Positions 25,147 to 34,013 of a DNA stretch of 64,000 nt are shown here, piece after piece. A model generated the notes under the pieces. It was not told where the DNA came from and made no database searches. It was given only the letters and a program-made list of their open reading frames with translations. The stretch is from contig NZ_BPTV01000002.1 of NCBI RefSeq assembly GCF_019973375.1, forward strand, positions 729,228 to 793,227. The letters are read 5' to 3'. Both the position numbers and the translations under genes were made by a program. Position 1 is the first letter of the stretch; the number at the start of each line of letters is the position of its first letter. The stretch is from Prevotella lacticifex (GTDB lineage: Bacteria > Bacteroidota > Bacteroidia > Bacteroidales > Bacteroidaceae).

Positions 25147-25701
25147 TCAGTCCTTGCGGATGATGAAGCGGGAGGGGACGAAGTTGATGCAGACACCGGC
25201 GACGCCGGCTATTTCGACAACGACGCGTCGGTTGCCATTGATGCGCTTGATGATGCCCTCGATGCCGGCGAAGGGTCCTGAGGTGACGACGACGGTGTCG
25301 CCGGGATGGCCTTGGAGGTCTGCGGCGGAGAGGAATGTGCGCTGGTCGTCGGGTGCCTCGGAGATGCGTATGAAGTTGTCCATCTGCTTGTCGGGTACGG
25401 TGATAATCTCGCGGAGGCTGTCGGGAGCGGCTGTGATGGGGCGTGTCATGTAGCGCAGGGGCTCGGCCTCGATGCGTGTGTGCTTGAGGTTGTCGAGGGT
25501 GACCTTTGCGGAGCGGACGAAGAGCAGGTTGCTGATGGCCGGTACGCGTCCGTGGCGTATTCGGCTGCCCTCGCGCCACGTGCGTTCGACGGTGGGGAGG
25601 AAGGTGCGTATGGCGAGGGTGTCGAGGAAGTCCTTGACGAGGTTCTGGCGGCCGTAGGTGACGCGCATGGGGAACCAGTATTCGGTTTTGGCGTCAAGCA
25701 T
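25147..25701 (-). CDS. UpxY-type NusG-like transcription antiterminator
   Basis: A 184-residue NusG paralogue: NGN domain (YWFPMRVTYGRQNLVKDFLD, TFLPTVERTW, ISNLLFVRS) and a C-terminal KOW-type region (GHPGDTVVVTSGPFAGIEGI). UpxY proteins are the first genes of Bacteroidota capsular polysaccharide operons; they load on RNA polymerase at the leader and prevent early termination of their own long operon. That fits a minus-strand locus of about 25 kb below it. A promoter and a hairpin leader lie upstream. Confidence 0.88.
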   Translation of the reverse strand: MLDAKTEYWFPMRVTYGRQNLVKDFLDTLAIRTFLPTVERTWREGSRIRHGRVPAISNLLFVRSAKVTLDNLKHTRIEAEPLRYMTRPITAAPDSLREIITVPDKQMDNFIRISEAPDDQRTFLSAADLQGHPGDTVVVTSGPFAGIEGIIKRINGNRRVVVEIAGVAGVCINFVPSRFIIRKD

Positions 25702-25791
25702 AGCTGGGGGTCACCGCACCGGTGAAGCGGCACGGCGATGGTTGTTGTTCGTCGTTGATCCTTATCTTGTCCATTGCCCTGATATCCAGTA

Positions 25792-25855
25792 GCCCTATTG
25801 GGCGATAAGGGTGTCAATTTCTTGCAAAGGTAAGAAGTTTATGGGAGTTTTCAAA
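25792..25855 (-). promoter_or_regulatory. Promoter and leader hairpin of the upxY operon
   Basis: Minus strand: TTTG (25855-25852), 19 bp, TACCTTTG (25832-25825), an exact Bacteroidota consensus. About 20 bp further down the transcript is the hairpin GCCC-AATA-GGGC (25803-25792). UpxY-regulated leaders carry a pause hairpin, so this is a candidate recruitment site. The 5' leader is about 120 bases. Confidence 0.7.
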
Positions 25856-25896
25856 GAAATCCACATTAAATTATGGAAATTATTGGAAATAATTAG

Positions 25897-25904
25897 TAAT
25901 TTTG
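25897..25904 (+). promoter_or_regulatory. Probable -7 box for gltD
   Basis: TAATTTTG matches TAnnTTTG; the -33 region upstream (TTATGG, about 20 bp away) is weak. The predicted leader is about 145 bases and is rich in GATAGG/CATAGGGAG repeats. Confidence 0.5.
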
Positions 25905-26056
25905 CAGCGGAGAAGAGGAGGAGATAGGCGAGAATAGGGAGCTATAGGCGAGCATAGGGAGACCATAGAGAGCCAGAGGCGGCAGGAGCGAGAAGAGAGA
26001 AAAAAGGCTCCCGACGGAGCCGAAACTAAAACAGATCAAAAAGAAAGGAAATAGAT

Positions 26057-27412
26057 ATGAGCAACAACGAAGAGACAAATAATTTTCAGGTGGTGCACCA
26101 TGCCTACAGTCCGTTGGAGGCAATCACGGAGGCTAAGCGGTGCCTGCACTGCCGTGTGCCACAGTGCGTTAAGGGTTGTCCGATAGGCAACCACATTCCC
26201 GACTTCATCCACGAGCTGTCGAAGGGCAATATTGGTTCGGCGATGGCTGTTATCAACGAGACGAGCAACCTGCCTGCAATATGCGGCAGGGTGTGTCCTC
26301 ACGAGAAACAGTGCCAGGGGCATTGTATTTTAGCCAAGAAGGGCAAGCCGATAAAGATTGGTCGCTTAGAGGCTTTCATCGCCGACTTCGATACCGATAT
26401 GAACCTCACGCGCGAGATGATTCCTCAGAAGACCCGTGGTCGCGTGGCGGTGATAGGATCGGGACCGGCGGGCCTGACCGTTGCCGGCGACCTGGCGCGT
26501 AAGGGTTTCGCGGTGACCATCTTCGAGGGTCAGGAGGAGCCTGGCGGTGTGCTGATGTACGGCATCCCCGAGTACCGGCTGCCTAAGGACGTGGTACGCA
26601 AGGAGATAGCTAAAATCCAGGCTCTCGGTGTCGACTTCAAGCTGAACTGCTTAGTGGGCCGCAACGGTGTGACCGTCGACAGCATTTTTGCCGACGGCTA
26701 CGATGCCATCTTCATGGGCACGGGCACGGCTCTTCCCCAGGAGCTGAAGGGCGTTCCAGGAGCTACGCTGCACGGTGTGAGTCAGTCGACCGACCTGCTG
26801 CATAACGTCAACGCGTTCAACGAGGGAGCCATCGGCCGCGAGATGGTTCCGCTGCGTGAGGGCGAGAAGGTGGGCGTCATCGGTGGCGGCAATGTGGCCA
26901 TGGACGCTGCCCGCACTGCTATCCGCTTGGGTGCCGACGTGACGGTCATATACCGTAAGACTCAGGAGGAGATGCCTGCTATAGAGAGCGAGTATAACGA
27001 CGCGGTGAAGGAAGGCGTGAAATTCGTTTGGCAGACAAACGCTGTGGAGTTCATCGGCGACGGCAACAAGAACAAGAAGGAGGAGCGGCTGAAGGCCGTT
27101 CGCCTCGCTGGTCCCGACGGTGAGCACGTGGAGCCTTACGACCGGATATTCTTGGCTATAGGATCCCGTCCGGCGAGCAGGATTGTGTCGACGACTAACG
27201 GCATCGATGTTGACGAGAAGGGATACGTCATCGTCAAGGACCGTCCCTGCGGTATGACGACGCGTCCGGGAGTTTTCGCCGGTGGCGATGTCGTTCACAG
27301 GCCTCAGACGGTGGTCTTGGCTATGAAGGCCGCGCAGATGGTGGCTGAGGGCATTGCGCAGTATGTCGATGCCATAAAGCTGCTGAGAGATATTGGGATG
27401 AAGGAGATATAG
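26057..27412 (+). CDS. gltD: NADPH-dependent glutamate synthase small subunit (GltD/NfnB-like)
   Basis: A 451-residue flavoprotein. N-terminal Fer4_20 domain with two cysteine clusters (CLHC...CVKGCP and CGRVCPHEKQCQGHC) for 4Fe-4S centres; FAD site VAVIGSGPAGLTVAGDL at about residue 130; NADPH site GVIGGGNVAMDAARTA at about 272; C-terminal GVFAGGDVV. It passes electrons from NADPH for glutamate formation, or acts as the large Nfn subunit if an NfnA partner exists; none is adjacent. Length fits the homotetrameric/archaeal-type GltA family. It is a single-gene unit divergent from upxY. Confidence 0.9.
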   Translation: MSNNEETNNFQVVHHAYSPLEAITEAKRCLHCRVPQCVKGCPIGNHIPDFIHELSKGNIGSAMAVINETSNLPAICGRVCPHEKQCQGHCILAKKGKPIKIGRLEAFIADFDTDMNLTREMIPQKTRGRVAVIGSGPAGLTVAGDLARKGFAVTIFEGQEEPGGVLMYGIPEYRLPKDVVRKEIAKIQALGVDFKLNCLVGRNGVTVDSIFADGYDAIFMGTGTALPQELKGVPGATLHGVSQSTDLLHNVNAFNEGAIGREMVPLREGEKVGVIGGGNVAMDAARTAIRLGADVTVIYRKTQEEMPAIESEYNDAVKEGVKFVWQTNAVEFIGDGNKNKKEERLKAVRLAGPDGEHVEPYDRIFLAIGSRPASRIVSTTNGIDVDEKGYVIVKDRPCGMTTRPGVFAGGDVVHRPQTVVLAMKAAQMVAEGIAQYVDAIKLLRDIGMKEI

Positions 27413-28124
27413 GAGGCTATAGGGAGCTATAGGAAGCTATAGGGGCTATAGGATCGAGGCCGGATGTAAAGAAAAATCAGAACCGGAAGACCGAGGGAAA
27501 CGAGGCCGTAAGTGGCTGGGGGACTGAGGGATAGCAAAAGGGGCTGAATTGGATTGCAAAACGGTAGATATTAAAAGGCAAAACGGTGCTTTTCGCAAGA
27601 CGAAAAGCACCGTTTTGCATTGTAAAAAGGACGGGAAGGGAGAGATGTAAAGAAAAACTCAAGACAGGAGGGGCGAAGGAGGGGCACGGGAGGCCGAGAG
27701 AGGGGAGCGGGAGGCGGAGAGAGGGGAGCGGCGGGTTGTAACCCGCCGAACACGACAGCACAGACCAGAGAGAGGGGAAACGCAGCCAAACGAAACGCAA
27801 CGGGGGCCAAACGAGGGACAACAGGCGGCCAACCGGTAGAAAACAGGGGCAGCCAACCGAGGGAAACAGCCAGCTAACCGCAGCGCAGCACGGGGGCAGC
27901 CAACCGATGGGAAACGCAGCCAAACGCAGCGCAACGGGGGCCAAGCGAGGGACAGCGGGGGGCCAACCGAGGGGAACAACGGGGACCAAGCGGGGGCCAA
28001 ACGAGGGACAACGGGGGCCAACCAAGGGGCAGCGGGCGCCAAGCGAGGGGCAGCAGGCGGCCAACCGAGGGAACCAGCGAGCCAAACGCAGCAGCGGGCA
28101 AGCGGCCACAGCGGGCCGCCCCCC
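27413..28124. repeat. 710-bp non-coding gap: CTATAG repeats and degenerate GC-rich tandem repeats
   Basis: 27413-27452 is four ~10-bp copies of GGGAGCTATAG. 27578-27618 is a perfect long hairpin (separate entry). 27725-27775 is a third copy of the GGCGGGTTGTAACCCGCC unit. 27780-28120 is a tract of degenerate ~20-bp repeats built on GGCCAACCGAGGGAACAGC and GGCCAAACGAGGGACAAC. Several frames are open here, but the residues are compositionally biased and show no protein features. Confidence 0.75.
27578..27618. terminator. Perfect 18-bp stem hairpin
   Basis: GCAAAACGGTGCTTTTCG, loop CAAGA, then the exact complement. It stands between convergent gltD (ends 27412) and the regulator gene (ends 28125). 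No T run follows on either side, so it may be a bidirectional RNA end or a member of a GCAAAACGG repeat family also seen at 40.58-40.66 kb. Confidence 0.6.
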
Positions 28125-31100
28125 TCACTCTCCGCAGCGCCTTTCCTTGCGGACCTTCTCGAGGAACTCGGTGGGGGTGATGCCGAACTGCTGCTTGAAG
28201 AGGCGGCGGAAGTAGGTGGGAGAGGCGTAGCCGACACGCACGTAGAGGTCGTTGACGGCGATGGAGGGGTTGGCGCGCATGATGCGGCAGGCCTCCTTGA
28301 GGCGGATGTCGTTGATGAAGGCCATGACGCCGAGGCCGGTGAGGGCGTGGAGCTTCTTGTAGAGCGAGCTTCCCGACATGCACATATCACGGGCGAAGCG
28401 CTCGCGGTCGTAGTTCTCCTCGGCAATGTTCTCCTTTACCTTCTCTATGCATCGCTGTACGAACTGCTCGTCGGGGTTGCTGTAGTGGGTGCCGGCAGTA
28501 TCGTCGTCGACCATCTTCTTGAATTTCAGGCGTATACGCTCGCGGTTGGCGATGAAATTCTCGATGCGCAGGTGGAGGGTTTCGAGACTGAACGGCTTGG
28601 CGAGGTAGGCATCGGCACCGACCTTATATCCCTCGTCGCGGTCGTCGTCGCGCACCTTCGCCGTGAGCATGATGACGGGCATCATGGCATAGTCGGCGTT
28701 GGCCTTGATTTTCTTGGTGAGTTCGATACCGCCCATGACGGGCATCATCACGTCGGTGACGACGATGTCGACGGCGTTGCGCTCGAGGACCGTCAGCGCC
28801 TGACGGCCGTTGTTGGCCCGGAGGATGTTGTACCACTGTCCGAGGAATGTTGCCGTAATGTCGAGCAGGTCGATATTGTCCTCGACGAGGAGGATGGTGT
28901 AGGCCGACCGCTGTTCGCCTTCGGTTGTTGCCACGGCGGCATCAGCGGTATCAGCGGCCACGGCAGAATCGGCAGCAGCCACGGCAGAACCATCAGCGGG
29001 CTCGGCAGCATTGCCATCGGCCACCGGCTGTGCTCCGGCCTCACCGCCATCGGTGGTCACCGTCTCCTTGACCGCCGCTTTGGCGACGTCCACCGCCGAT
29101 GCCCCTTTGACACCCGCCTCCCGGCTGATGGGCAGGACGACGGTGAACGTAGTGCCCTCACCCTCAGTGCTTTCGACGGAGATGGTACCTTTGAGCTTTC
29201 GTACGAGATCGCGCGTCAGCGACAGTCCGATGCCCGTTCCGGTAGAGCCGATGGAACGGTAGTCGCCGTCCATAAAGCGCGAAAAGAGCTGTTTCATTCG
29301 TGCCTTCGATATTCCCGTTCCGTTGTCGGCTACGGTGATGGTGGCAAATCCCTTGTCGTAGGCCACACCGACGACGACATGTCCGCCGACGGCGGTATGC
29401 TTGATGGCGTTGGAGATGAGATTGTAAACAATCTTGTCGAGTTTATCGGTATCGAAAAGACAGTGTATCGGCATGCGGCCGCGTGTCGTAAACGTCAGAC
29501 TCACACCGCGTTGCATGGCCAACGGCCGCATATTGTCAGTCTCCTGCCGCAGGAATTCGTTCATGTCGTTGTCGGATAATTCGATGACGAGGCGTCCCGC
29601 GTTGAGCTTGTCGATTTCGAGAATCTGACGTATGAGCCTTGTCAGTCGCGTCATATTATTTCGGATAATCGTGTAGGCCCCGGCGTCGATATTCTTCTTT
29701 TGTGCGTCAATAGAAGCCTGCACTACCGATATTGGCGTGAGCAGCTCATGGGTGATATTAGTGAAGACCTGCGCCATGCGGAGCCGGTTCTGCGTGCGCA
29801 CGCGCTGACGGTACCACACGATGATGCCCCATCCGGCAGCCACAGCCATGAGTATATATATAATGTATGCCCACCACGACCGCCACCATGGCGGCAGCAC
29901 GCGGATGGTGATGGTGTATGGCATCTCGACCCACCGGCCGTTAGTGTCGGTGGCGCGGAGGTGGAAGATGTATTTTCCGGCTGGCAGATTCTCGAATGTC
30001 GCCGTATGGCCTCCCTCAGCCGACATTGTCCATTCGTCGTTGTACCCGTCGAGGCGGTATTCGTAGCGCACTGCCGTCACATTGGCAAAGTCGAGGTTGG
30101 AGAATCCGAGTTTGACCACCCTCACTCCGTACGGCACCGTTATCTCCTTTGTGTATGACGGCACACTCTTCGTCAGTTTCGCCTGCATAGCACTGTCGAG
30201 AACGGCAAATTCCCTTCCGTCGATGGTCAGCGTCGATATCGACAGCTTCATTCCCATCGGGCTCGTGCTGCCGAGCCGCCGTGTGTCGATAGCGACGATT
30301 TTGTTTGAAGCCCCGAAGTAGAGCATCGCCCCACGGCGGAACACCGCGTTCTCCATGAGGTTCAGCCGCGAGTTCTGGGCAGGGATGCAGAACCTCTGAA
30401 TGACGAGGCGGCGGCGGCTGTCGCGACTTGTCCTGACGATGCTGTTGGTGCCTCCGAACCATATATTCCCGTCGATATCGGTTATGGCCGAGTAGTAGCG
30501 CACGTCGTCGTTGTCGGTTTCGGCCACTGTGTTCGAGCAGTCGTGGGCGTTGTCCCAAAGGAGGACCTCGCCCGCAGAGGTTAAGAATACTATCTGACCG
30601 TATTTATCCTCGGCGCAGGTGATGGCTCCAGCTGCCGCGTATTTCATTGTGTGGCAGACAGTTCCGGGCATGAGCCACGGTTGGTCCTTGGCTTTCCGCC
30701 CCGGTGAAGGGTCGACGCGCAGAACCCCGTTATCGCGTGTGCATATCCACACCCGTCCGCGGTGGTCCTGCATGATGTGGGTCACCTCGCCGCGCCCGAT
30801 ATTTGGGATGTATTTCGCCAGCGGAATATTATATGTACGGCCGTTGCGGGCGAGGATTACGACATTCGTCATCTGTCCGAACCAAATATTGCCGTCGCGG
30901 TCCTCCATCATCGTGCAGACGGCGTTCTCGTGAGTGTAGGACCGGCTGGTGAGGTCGAGGGCTGTGGCGCTACCGTCGGGGTGGACGGCGACGGCACCTG
31001 AATACATATTCCCTATCCACACGTTGCCGTGGCTGTCGGTAATCATGCTCTTGCACGACGACGTGACGAGCTCAGGGGCAATGGCCCGCAGCTGCGGCAC

Positions 31101-32219
31101 CGCTGTGGCGTGGGGCGAGACGGTGGCTCCCATCTCGAAGGTCGACACGCCGGATATCTGCGATCCGAGCCAGAAGAGGCGTTCGTCGGTGGTGACGAGC
31201 TTGCTGATGGCTCCGCGGAGGAGTCCGTCGCCGTAGGGTGCCACGGGGATGATGTTCAGGGCCGTGGAGAAGGTGGAGAAGAACTCCACCGCCTCCGATT
31301 TCTTCACCAGAGCCACGGTGCCTACACCGTTTTCTACAGCGACGGCGTTCATCTCGTCAGATGTGGCAGGGATAACCTCAATGTGCTGGGCGGGATCGAA
31401 ACGGAATACCTTGCTGCGCGCGCAGGCTAAGACGTTGTCGCCGGTAATCGCCACAATATTATATACCGGTTCGCCGGCGGTGCCACTGAAGGCCTTCACC
31501 GTAGGGTGCGGTGCCGTGGGGTTGTCGATGAGGCGCACGCCGTCGCGCCAGCTGCCGGCCCAGAGGCGTCCGTGGCTGTCGAAGGTGAGGCAGTAATAGT
31601 TGTCGCCGTCGACGGCCACGCGGTGCATCCTCCGGCTCCGTTTGTCGTACATCCACAGTCCATGCGACCACGTTCCGATGAACAAGTGGCCGCTGCCGTC
31701 GTTGACGATAGCCTTGACACAGAGGTGTTCCGTGCCCCTCATGAGGCGGAAGCTGTCGGTGTGGCGGTCGTAGACAACCATTCCGCCGTCGGTACCGCCA
31801 TAGACGCTGCCGTCGGCATCGGGATAGATGCAGTAGACGAGGCTCTGCCGCGGTGTCGGCATGCGGTAGACATGTGAGCCTAAAGAGGCGAGCTCAAGAC
31901 ACGTGATGCCGTTGTCGGTGGCTATCCACAGCGATCCGTGGTTGTCGGCGGCAAGGCCCTCGATGCCGTTGTCGGAGAGTTTCGAGGGGCTTTTGAGCGT
32001 ATTCCGAACCTGTACGAAATTATAACCGTCGTAGCGCATCAGGCCGGCGGTGGTGCCTATCCACAGAAATCCCTTGGCGTCGAAGGTGGCCGCCTTGACC
32101 ATGTCGGACACGGGCAGTTCCACCCTGTGGCCCACAAGCTGCGCTCCCGTCGGCACGGCACTGAGCAGCAGCGACAGAGCGGATATTATGAGTATAGAAA
32201 TACGTTTCATAGATGTCAT
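28125..32219 (-). CDS. Hybrid two-component system regulator (HTCS)
   Basis: A 1364-residue one-protein sensor-regulator. Order: signal peptide (MKRISILIISALSLLLSAVP), periplasmic beta-propeller repeats (many LWIGT/IWFGQ-type Reg_prop blades), Y_Y_Y domain at about 703-773, membrane helix at about 780-802 (WWAYIIYILMAVAAGWGIIV), histidine kinase with NITHELLTPIS (about 823), HATPase (DNGTGISK, GTGIGLSLTRDLV), receiver with VVTDVMMPVMGG (about 1156) and AraC-type DNA-binding domain (1270-1360). HTCSs bind a released oligosaccharide and switch on a polysaccharide-utilisation locus. The divergent genes from 32573 are the likely targets. An alanine-rich linker of about 60 residues separates HATPase and receiver. 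Translation may begin at the second Met (32210). Confidence 0.95.
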   Translation of the reverse strand: MTSMKRISILIISALSLLLSAVPTGAQLVGHRVELPVSDMVKAATFDAKGFLWIGTTAGLMRYDGYNFVQVRNTLKSPSKLSDNGIEGLAADNHGSLWIATDNGITCLELASLGSHVYRMPTPRQSLVYCIYPDADGSVYGGTDGGMVVYDRHTDSFRLMRGTEHLCVKAIVNDGSGHLFIGTWSHGLWMYDKRSRRMHRVAVDGDNYYCLTFDSHGRLWAGSWRDGVRLIDNPTAPHPTVKAFSGTAGEPVYNIVAITGDNVLACARSKVFRFDPAQHIEVIPATSDEMNAVAVENGVGTVALVKKSEAVEFFSTFSTALNIIPVAPYGDGLLRGAISKLVTTDERLFWLGSQISGVSTFEMGATVSPHATAVPQLRAIAPELVTSSCKSMITDSHGNVWIGNMYSGAVAVHPDGSATALDLTSRSYTHENAVCTMMEDRDGNIWFGQMTNVVILARNGRTYNIPLAKYIPNIGRGEVTHIMQDHRGRVWICTRDNGVLRVDPSPGRKAKDQPWLMPGTVCHTMKYAAAGAITCAEDKYGQIVFLTSAGEVLLWDNAHDCSNTVAETDNDDVRYYSAITDIDGNIWFGGTNSIVRTSRDSRRRLVIQRFCIPAQNSRLNLMENAVFRRGAMLYFGASNKIVAIDTRRLGSTSPMGMKLSISTLTIDGREFAVLDSAMQAKLTKSVPSYTKEITVPYGVRVVKLGFSNLDFANVTAVRYEYRLDGYNDEWTMSAEGGHTATFENLPAGKYIFHLRATDTNGRWVEMPYTITIRVLPPWWRSWWAYIIYILMAVAAGWGIIVWYRQRVRTQNRLRMAQVFTNITHELLTPISVVQASIDAQKKNIDAGAYTIIRNNMTRLTRLIRQILEIDKLNAGRLVIELSDNDMNEFLRQETDNMRPLAMQRGVSLTFTTRGRMPIHCLFDTDKLDKIVYNLISNAIKHTAVGGHVVVGVAYDKGFATITVADNGTGISKARMKQLFSRFMDGDYRSIGSTGTGIGLSLTRDLVRKLKGTISVESTEGEGTTFTVVLPISREAGVKGASAVDVAKAAVKETVTTDGGEAGAQPVADGNAAEPADGSAVAAADSAVAADTADAAVATTEGEQRSAYTILLVEDNIDLLDITATFLGQWYNILRANNGRQALTVLERNAVDIVVTDVMMPVMGGIELTKKIKANADYAMMPVIMLTAKVRDDDRDEGYKVGADAYLAKPFSLETLHLRIENFIANRERIRLKFKKMVDDDTAGTHYSNPDEQFVQRCIEKVKENIAEENYDRERFARDMCMSGSSLYKKLHALTGLGVMAFINDIRLKEACRIMRANPSIAVNDLYVRVGYASPTYFRRLFKQQFGITPTEFLEKVRKERRCGE

Positions 32220-32223
32220 ACTG

Positions 32224-32231
32224 CAAAGTTA
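32224..32231 (-). promoter_or_regulatory. -7 box very close to the HTCS start
   Basis: Minus strand TAACTTTG matches TAnnTTTG and ends 4 bp before the first ATG (32219). The transcript would start at or within the coding region, so translation is either leaderless or begins at 32210. Confidence 0.5.
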
Positions 32232-32572
32232 AGGATAATTTCCGATTTTCACTATTTGTTTCCATTAAAAAACGATATTTTACCTATATATGTCGGTATT
32301 TATAGTAATTTTGCACTTGAAAAAACCAAGCTACCGTCGGCAGCATTATTTGCAGCCGTGCAAAGGCATTCAATCTCAGCAAATAACCCTGACCGGGGAC
32401 CTGTCGATGGCAGGCCCCCGGATAGTCGTGTTTGTAGCTGATGCTTTGGCGTTTTGCGGCAGCTGAGCAGGGCGACGAGCCCCGCGCATGCCCCCTCACA
32501 TTCACCCCATCCACCCTGTCTACCCCATCAAATCAATAAAATCGATCAACTAATAAAAACTAATCGACTCCA
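32232..32572 (+). promoter_or_regulatory. Divergent control region and structured leader for the glycan enzyme operon
   Basis: TAATTTTG at 32306-32313 is a likely -7 box for the plus-strand genes, leaving a leader of about 255 bases. The leader contains the strong stem CCGGGGACCTG...CAGGCCCCCGG (32393-32421). No ORF is supported. An HTCS operator would be expected upstream of the box, but no clear direct repeat is seen. Confidence 0.45.
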
Positions 32573-33850
32573 ATGCAACGAACAACTCTCCTCCTTCTCC
32601 TCCTTCTCCTGAGCCTGTCGCTCCCCGCGAAGACTAAAAAGCCGGTGCAGGGCGACCGCGAATACTGGGCTTCGCTGGCCTATAAGATGGCACAGCCGGT
32701 GCTCGAGAACATGGCCCACGGCACCCTCCAGAAGAACATGATGACCGAATTCAGCCCTTCGTTCGACAACCGCAACCGCAAGGTGCTCTATATGGAGTGC
32801 TTCGGCCGACTGATGGCGGGCATAGCACCATGGCTCGCCCTCCCCGACGACGACACTGCCGAGGGCATCAAGCGCCACCAACTGCGCACGTGGGCCCTGC
32901 AGGCCTATAAGAACGCCGTCGACAAGCAGTCGGCCGACTATCTCTGCTGGGGCATCGGCGGACAGAATCTCGTCGACGCGGCGTATATAGCCGAGAGCTT
33001 CGTCAGGGCCTACGACGCTCTCTGGAAACCCCTCGACCACACGACTAAGAAACGCTATCTCAAGGAGTTTGCCGGTCTGCGCGCCATCGACCCGCCATAC
33101 ACCAACTGGCTGCTGTTCTCGTCGACGATAGAGAGTTTCATTGCCAAGGCCACAGCCGACGACCCGTCGCTCCACGTGGCTTACGACCAGTACCGCGTCA
33201 ATTCGGCATGCCGGAAGATGGAAGAATGGTATGTCGGCGACGGATGGTATTCGGACGGACCGGCCTTTGCATTCGACTACTACAGCTCCTACGTCTTCCA
33301 CCCCATGTACCTCGAGACGCTGAAGTCGATGATCGACGCCAAGGCCAATACGCGCCTCGACTACCAGCGCTATTACGACCGCGAGCTCCTGCGCTGTCAG
33401 AGGTTTGCCATCATCCTCGAACGCCTCATCTCGCCCGAGGGCACCTTCCCCGTCTTCGGCCGCAGCATCCCCTACCGCATGGCGGCAATGCAGCCCCTGG
33501 CTCTCATGGCCTGGCAGCACACACTGCCCAAGGAGATCAGCAACGGTCAGGTGAGGGCGGCACTGACGAAGGTCATGCACCGGATGTTCGACAAGGAAAA
33601 TAATTTCAACGCCGGCGGATACCTCACCATCGGTTTCTGCGGCCATCAGCCCGCCGTCGCCGACTGGTACACGAACAACGGATCGCTGTATATGACGACT
33701 TTAGCCTTCATGCCCCTCGGTCTCCCCGCCGACGATCCTTTCTGGACCGACCCCGCCGAGCCCTGGACGCAGGTGAAAGCCTGGAACGGACAGGACTTCC
33801 CCAAGGACCACCGCTGGCAGGACAAAATCACTACGAAGGATAAGTGGTAA
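32573..33850 (+). CDS. DUF2264 / GH154-like secreted enzyme
   Basis: A 425-residue protein with signal peptide (LLLLLLLLSLSLPAKTKKPV) and an (alpha/alpha)-barrel of the DUF2264 family: FDNRNRKVLYMECFGRLMAG, IAPWLALPDDD, NWLLFSSTIESFIAKA, GDGWYSDGPAFAFDYYSSYV. Some DUF2264 proteins are classed as GH154 beta-glucuronidases acting on plant glycans; that assignment is from family knowledge. It heads a three-gene row with a GH105-type enzyme and another toroid-like protein, divergent from the HTCS, so it probably trims uronic-acid-bearing side chains in the periplasm. Confidence 0.85.
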   Translation: MQRTTLLLLLLLLSLSLPAKTKKPVQGDREYWASLAYKMAQPVLENMAHGTLQKNMMTEFSPSFDNRNRKVLYMECFGRLMAGIAPWLALPDDDTAEGIKRHQLRTWALQAYKNAVDKQSADYLCWGIGGQNLVDAAYIAESFVRAYDALWKPLDHTTKKRYLKEFAGLRAIDPPYTNWLLFSSTIESFIAKATADDPSLHVAYDQYRVNSACRKMEEWYVGDGWYSDGPAFAFDYYSSYVFHPMYLETLKSMIDAKANTRLDYQRYYDRELLRCQRFAIILERLISPEGTFPVFGRSIPYRMAAMQPLALMAWQHTLPKEISNGQVRAALTKVMHRMFDKENNFNAGGYLTIGFCGHQPAVADWYTNNGSLYMTTLAFMPLGLPADDPFWTDPAEPWTQVKAWNGQDFPKDHRWQDKITTKDKW

Positions 33851-33866
33851 GCGGCAGCAACAGCTC

Positions 33867-34003
33867 CTATAGCCACAATAGCCACTATAGTATCTATAGT
33901 ATCTATAGTATCTATAGCCCCTATAGTATCTATAGCCTCTATAGCTCCTATAGCCCCTATAGCTCCTATAGCTCCTATAGCCCCCTATAGCTCCCTAAAA
34001 AAA
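33867..34003. repeat. Nine-bp tandem repeat CTATAGNNN
   Basis: About 13 copies of a 9-bp unit CTATAG followed by TAT, CCC, CTC or CCT, lying in the 163-bp gap between two co-directional enzyme genes. CTATAG is self-complementary, so the array reads the same on both strands. Related CTATAG sequence occurs at 27413-27452 and, weaker, 25920-25975. Confidence 0.9.
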
Positions 34004-34013
34004 ACTATAAAAG

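Noticed and set aside
24830..25579. Proline/arginine-rich 249-codon ORF overlapping upxY
   Set aside because: Composition artefact of the G-rich repeat tract and of the opposite codon phase of upxY; no protein features.
27477..28426. Long minus-strand ORFs (210 and 255 codons) in the gltD-HTCS gap
   Set aside because: They run through tandem repeats and overlap the HTCS gene in another frame; strongly biased residues (Pro, Leu, Ser, Cys).
28347..29579. 410-codon plus-strand ORF opposite the HTCS gene
   Set aside because: It is the antisense of the kinase/receiver coding region, whose domains are clear; GC-rich codon use opens the opposite frame.
32393..32421. Riboswitch in the leader of the DUF2264 gene
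   Set aside because: There is a strong stem but no conserved riboswitch core could be recognised; kept only as a structured leader.
32546..33646. 366-codon minus-strand ORF
   Set aside because: Antisense to the DUF2264 gene, which has a signal peptide and family motifs.
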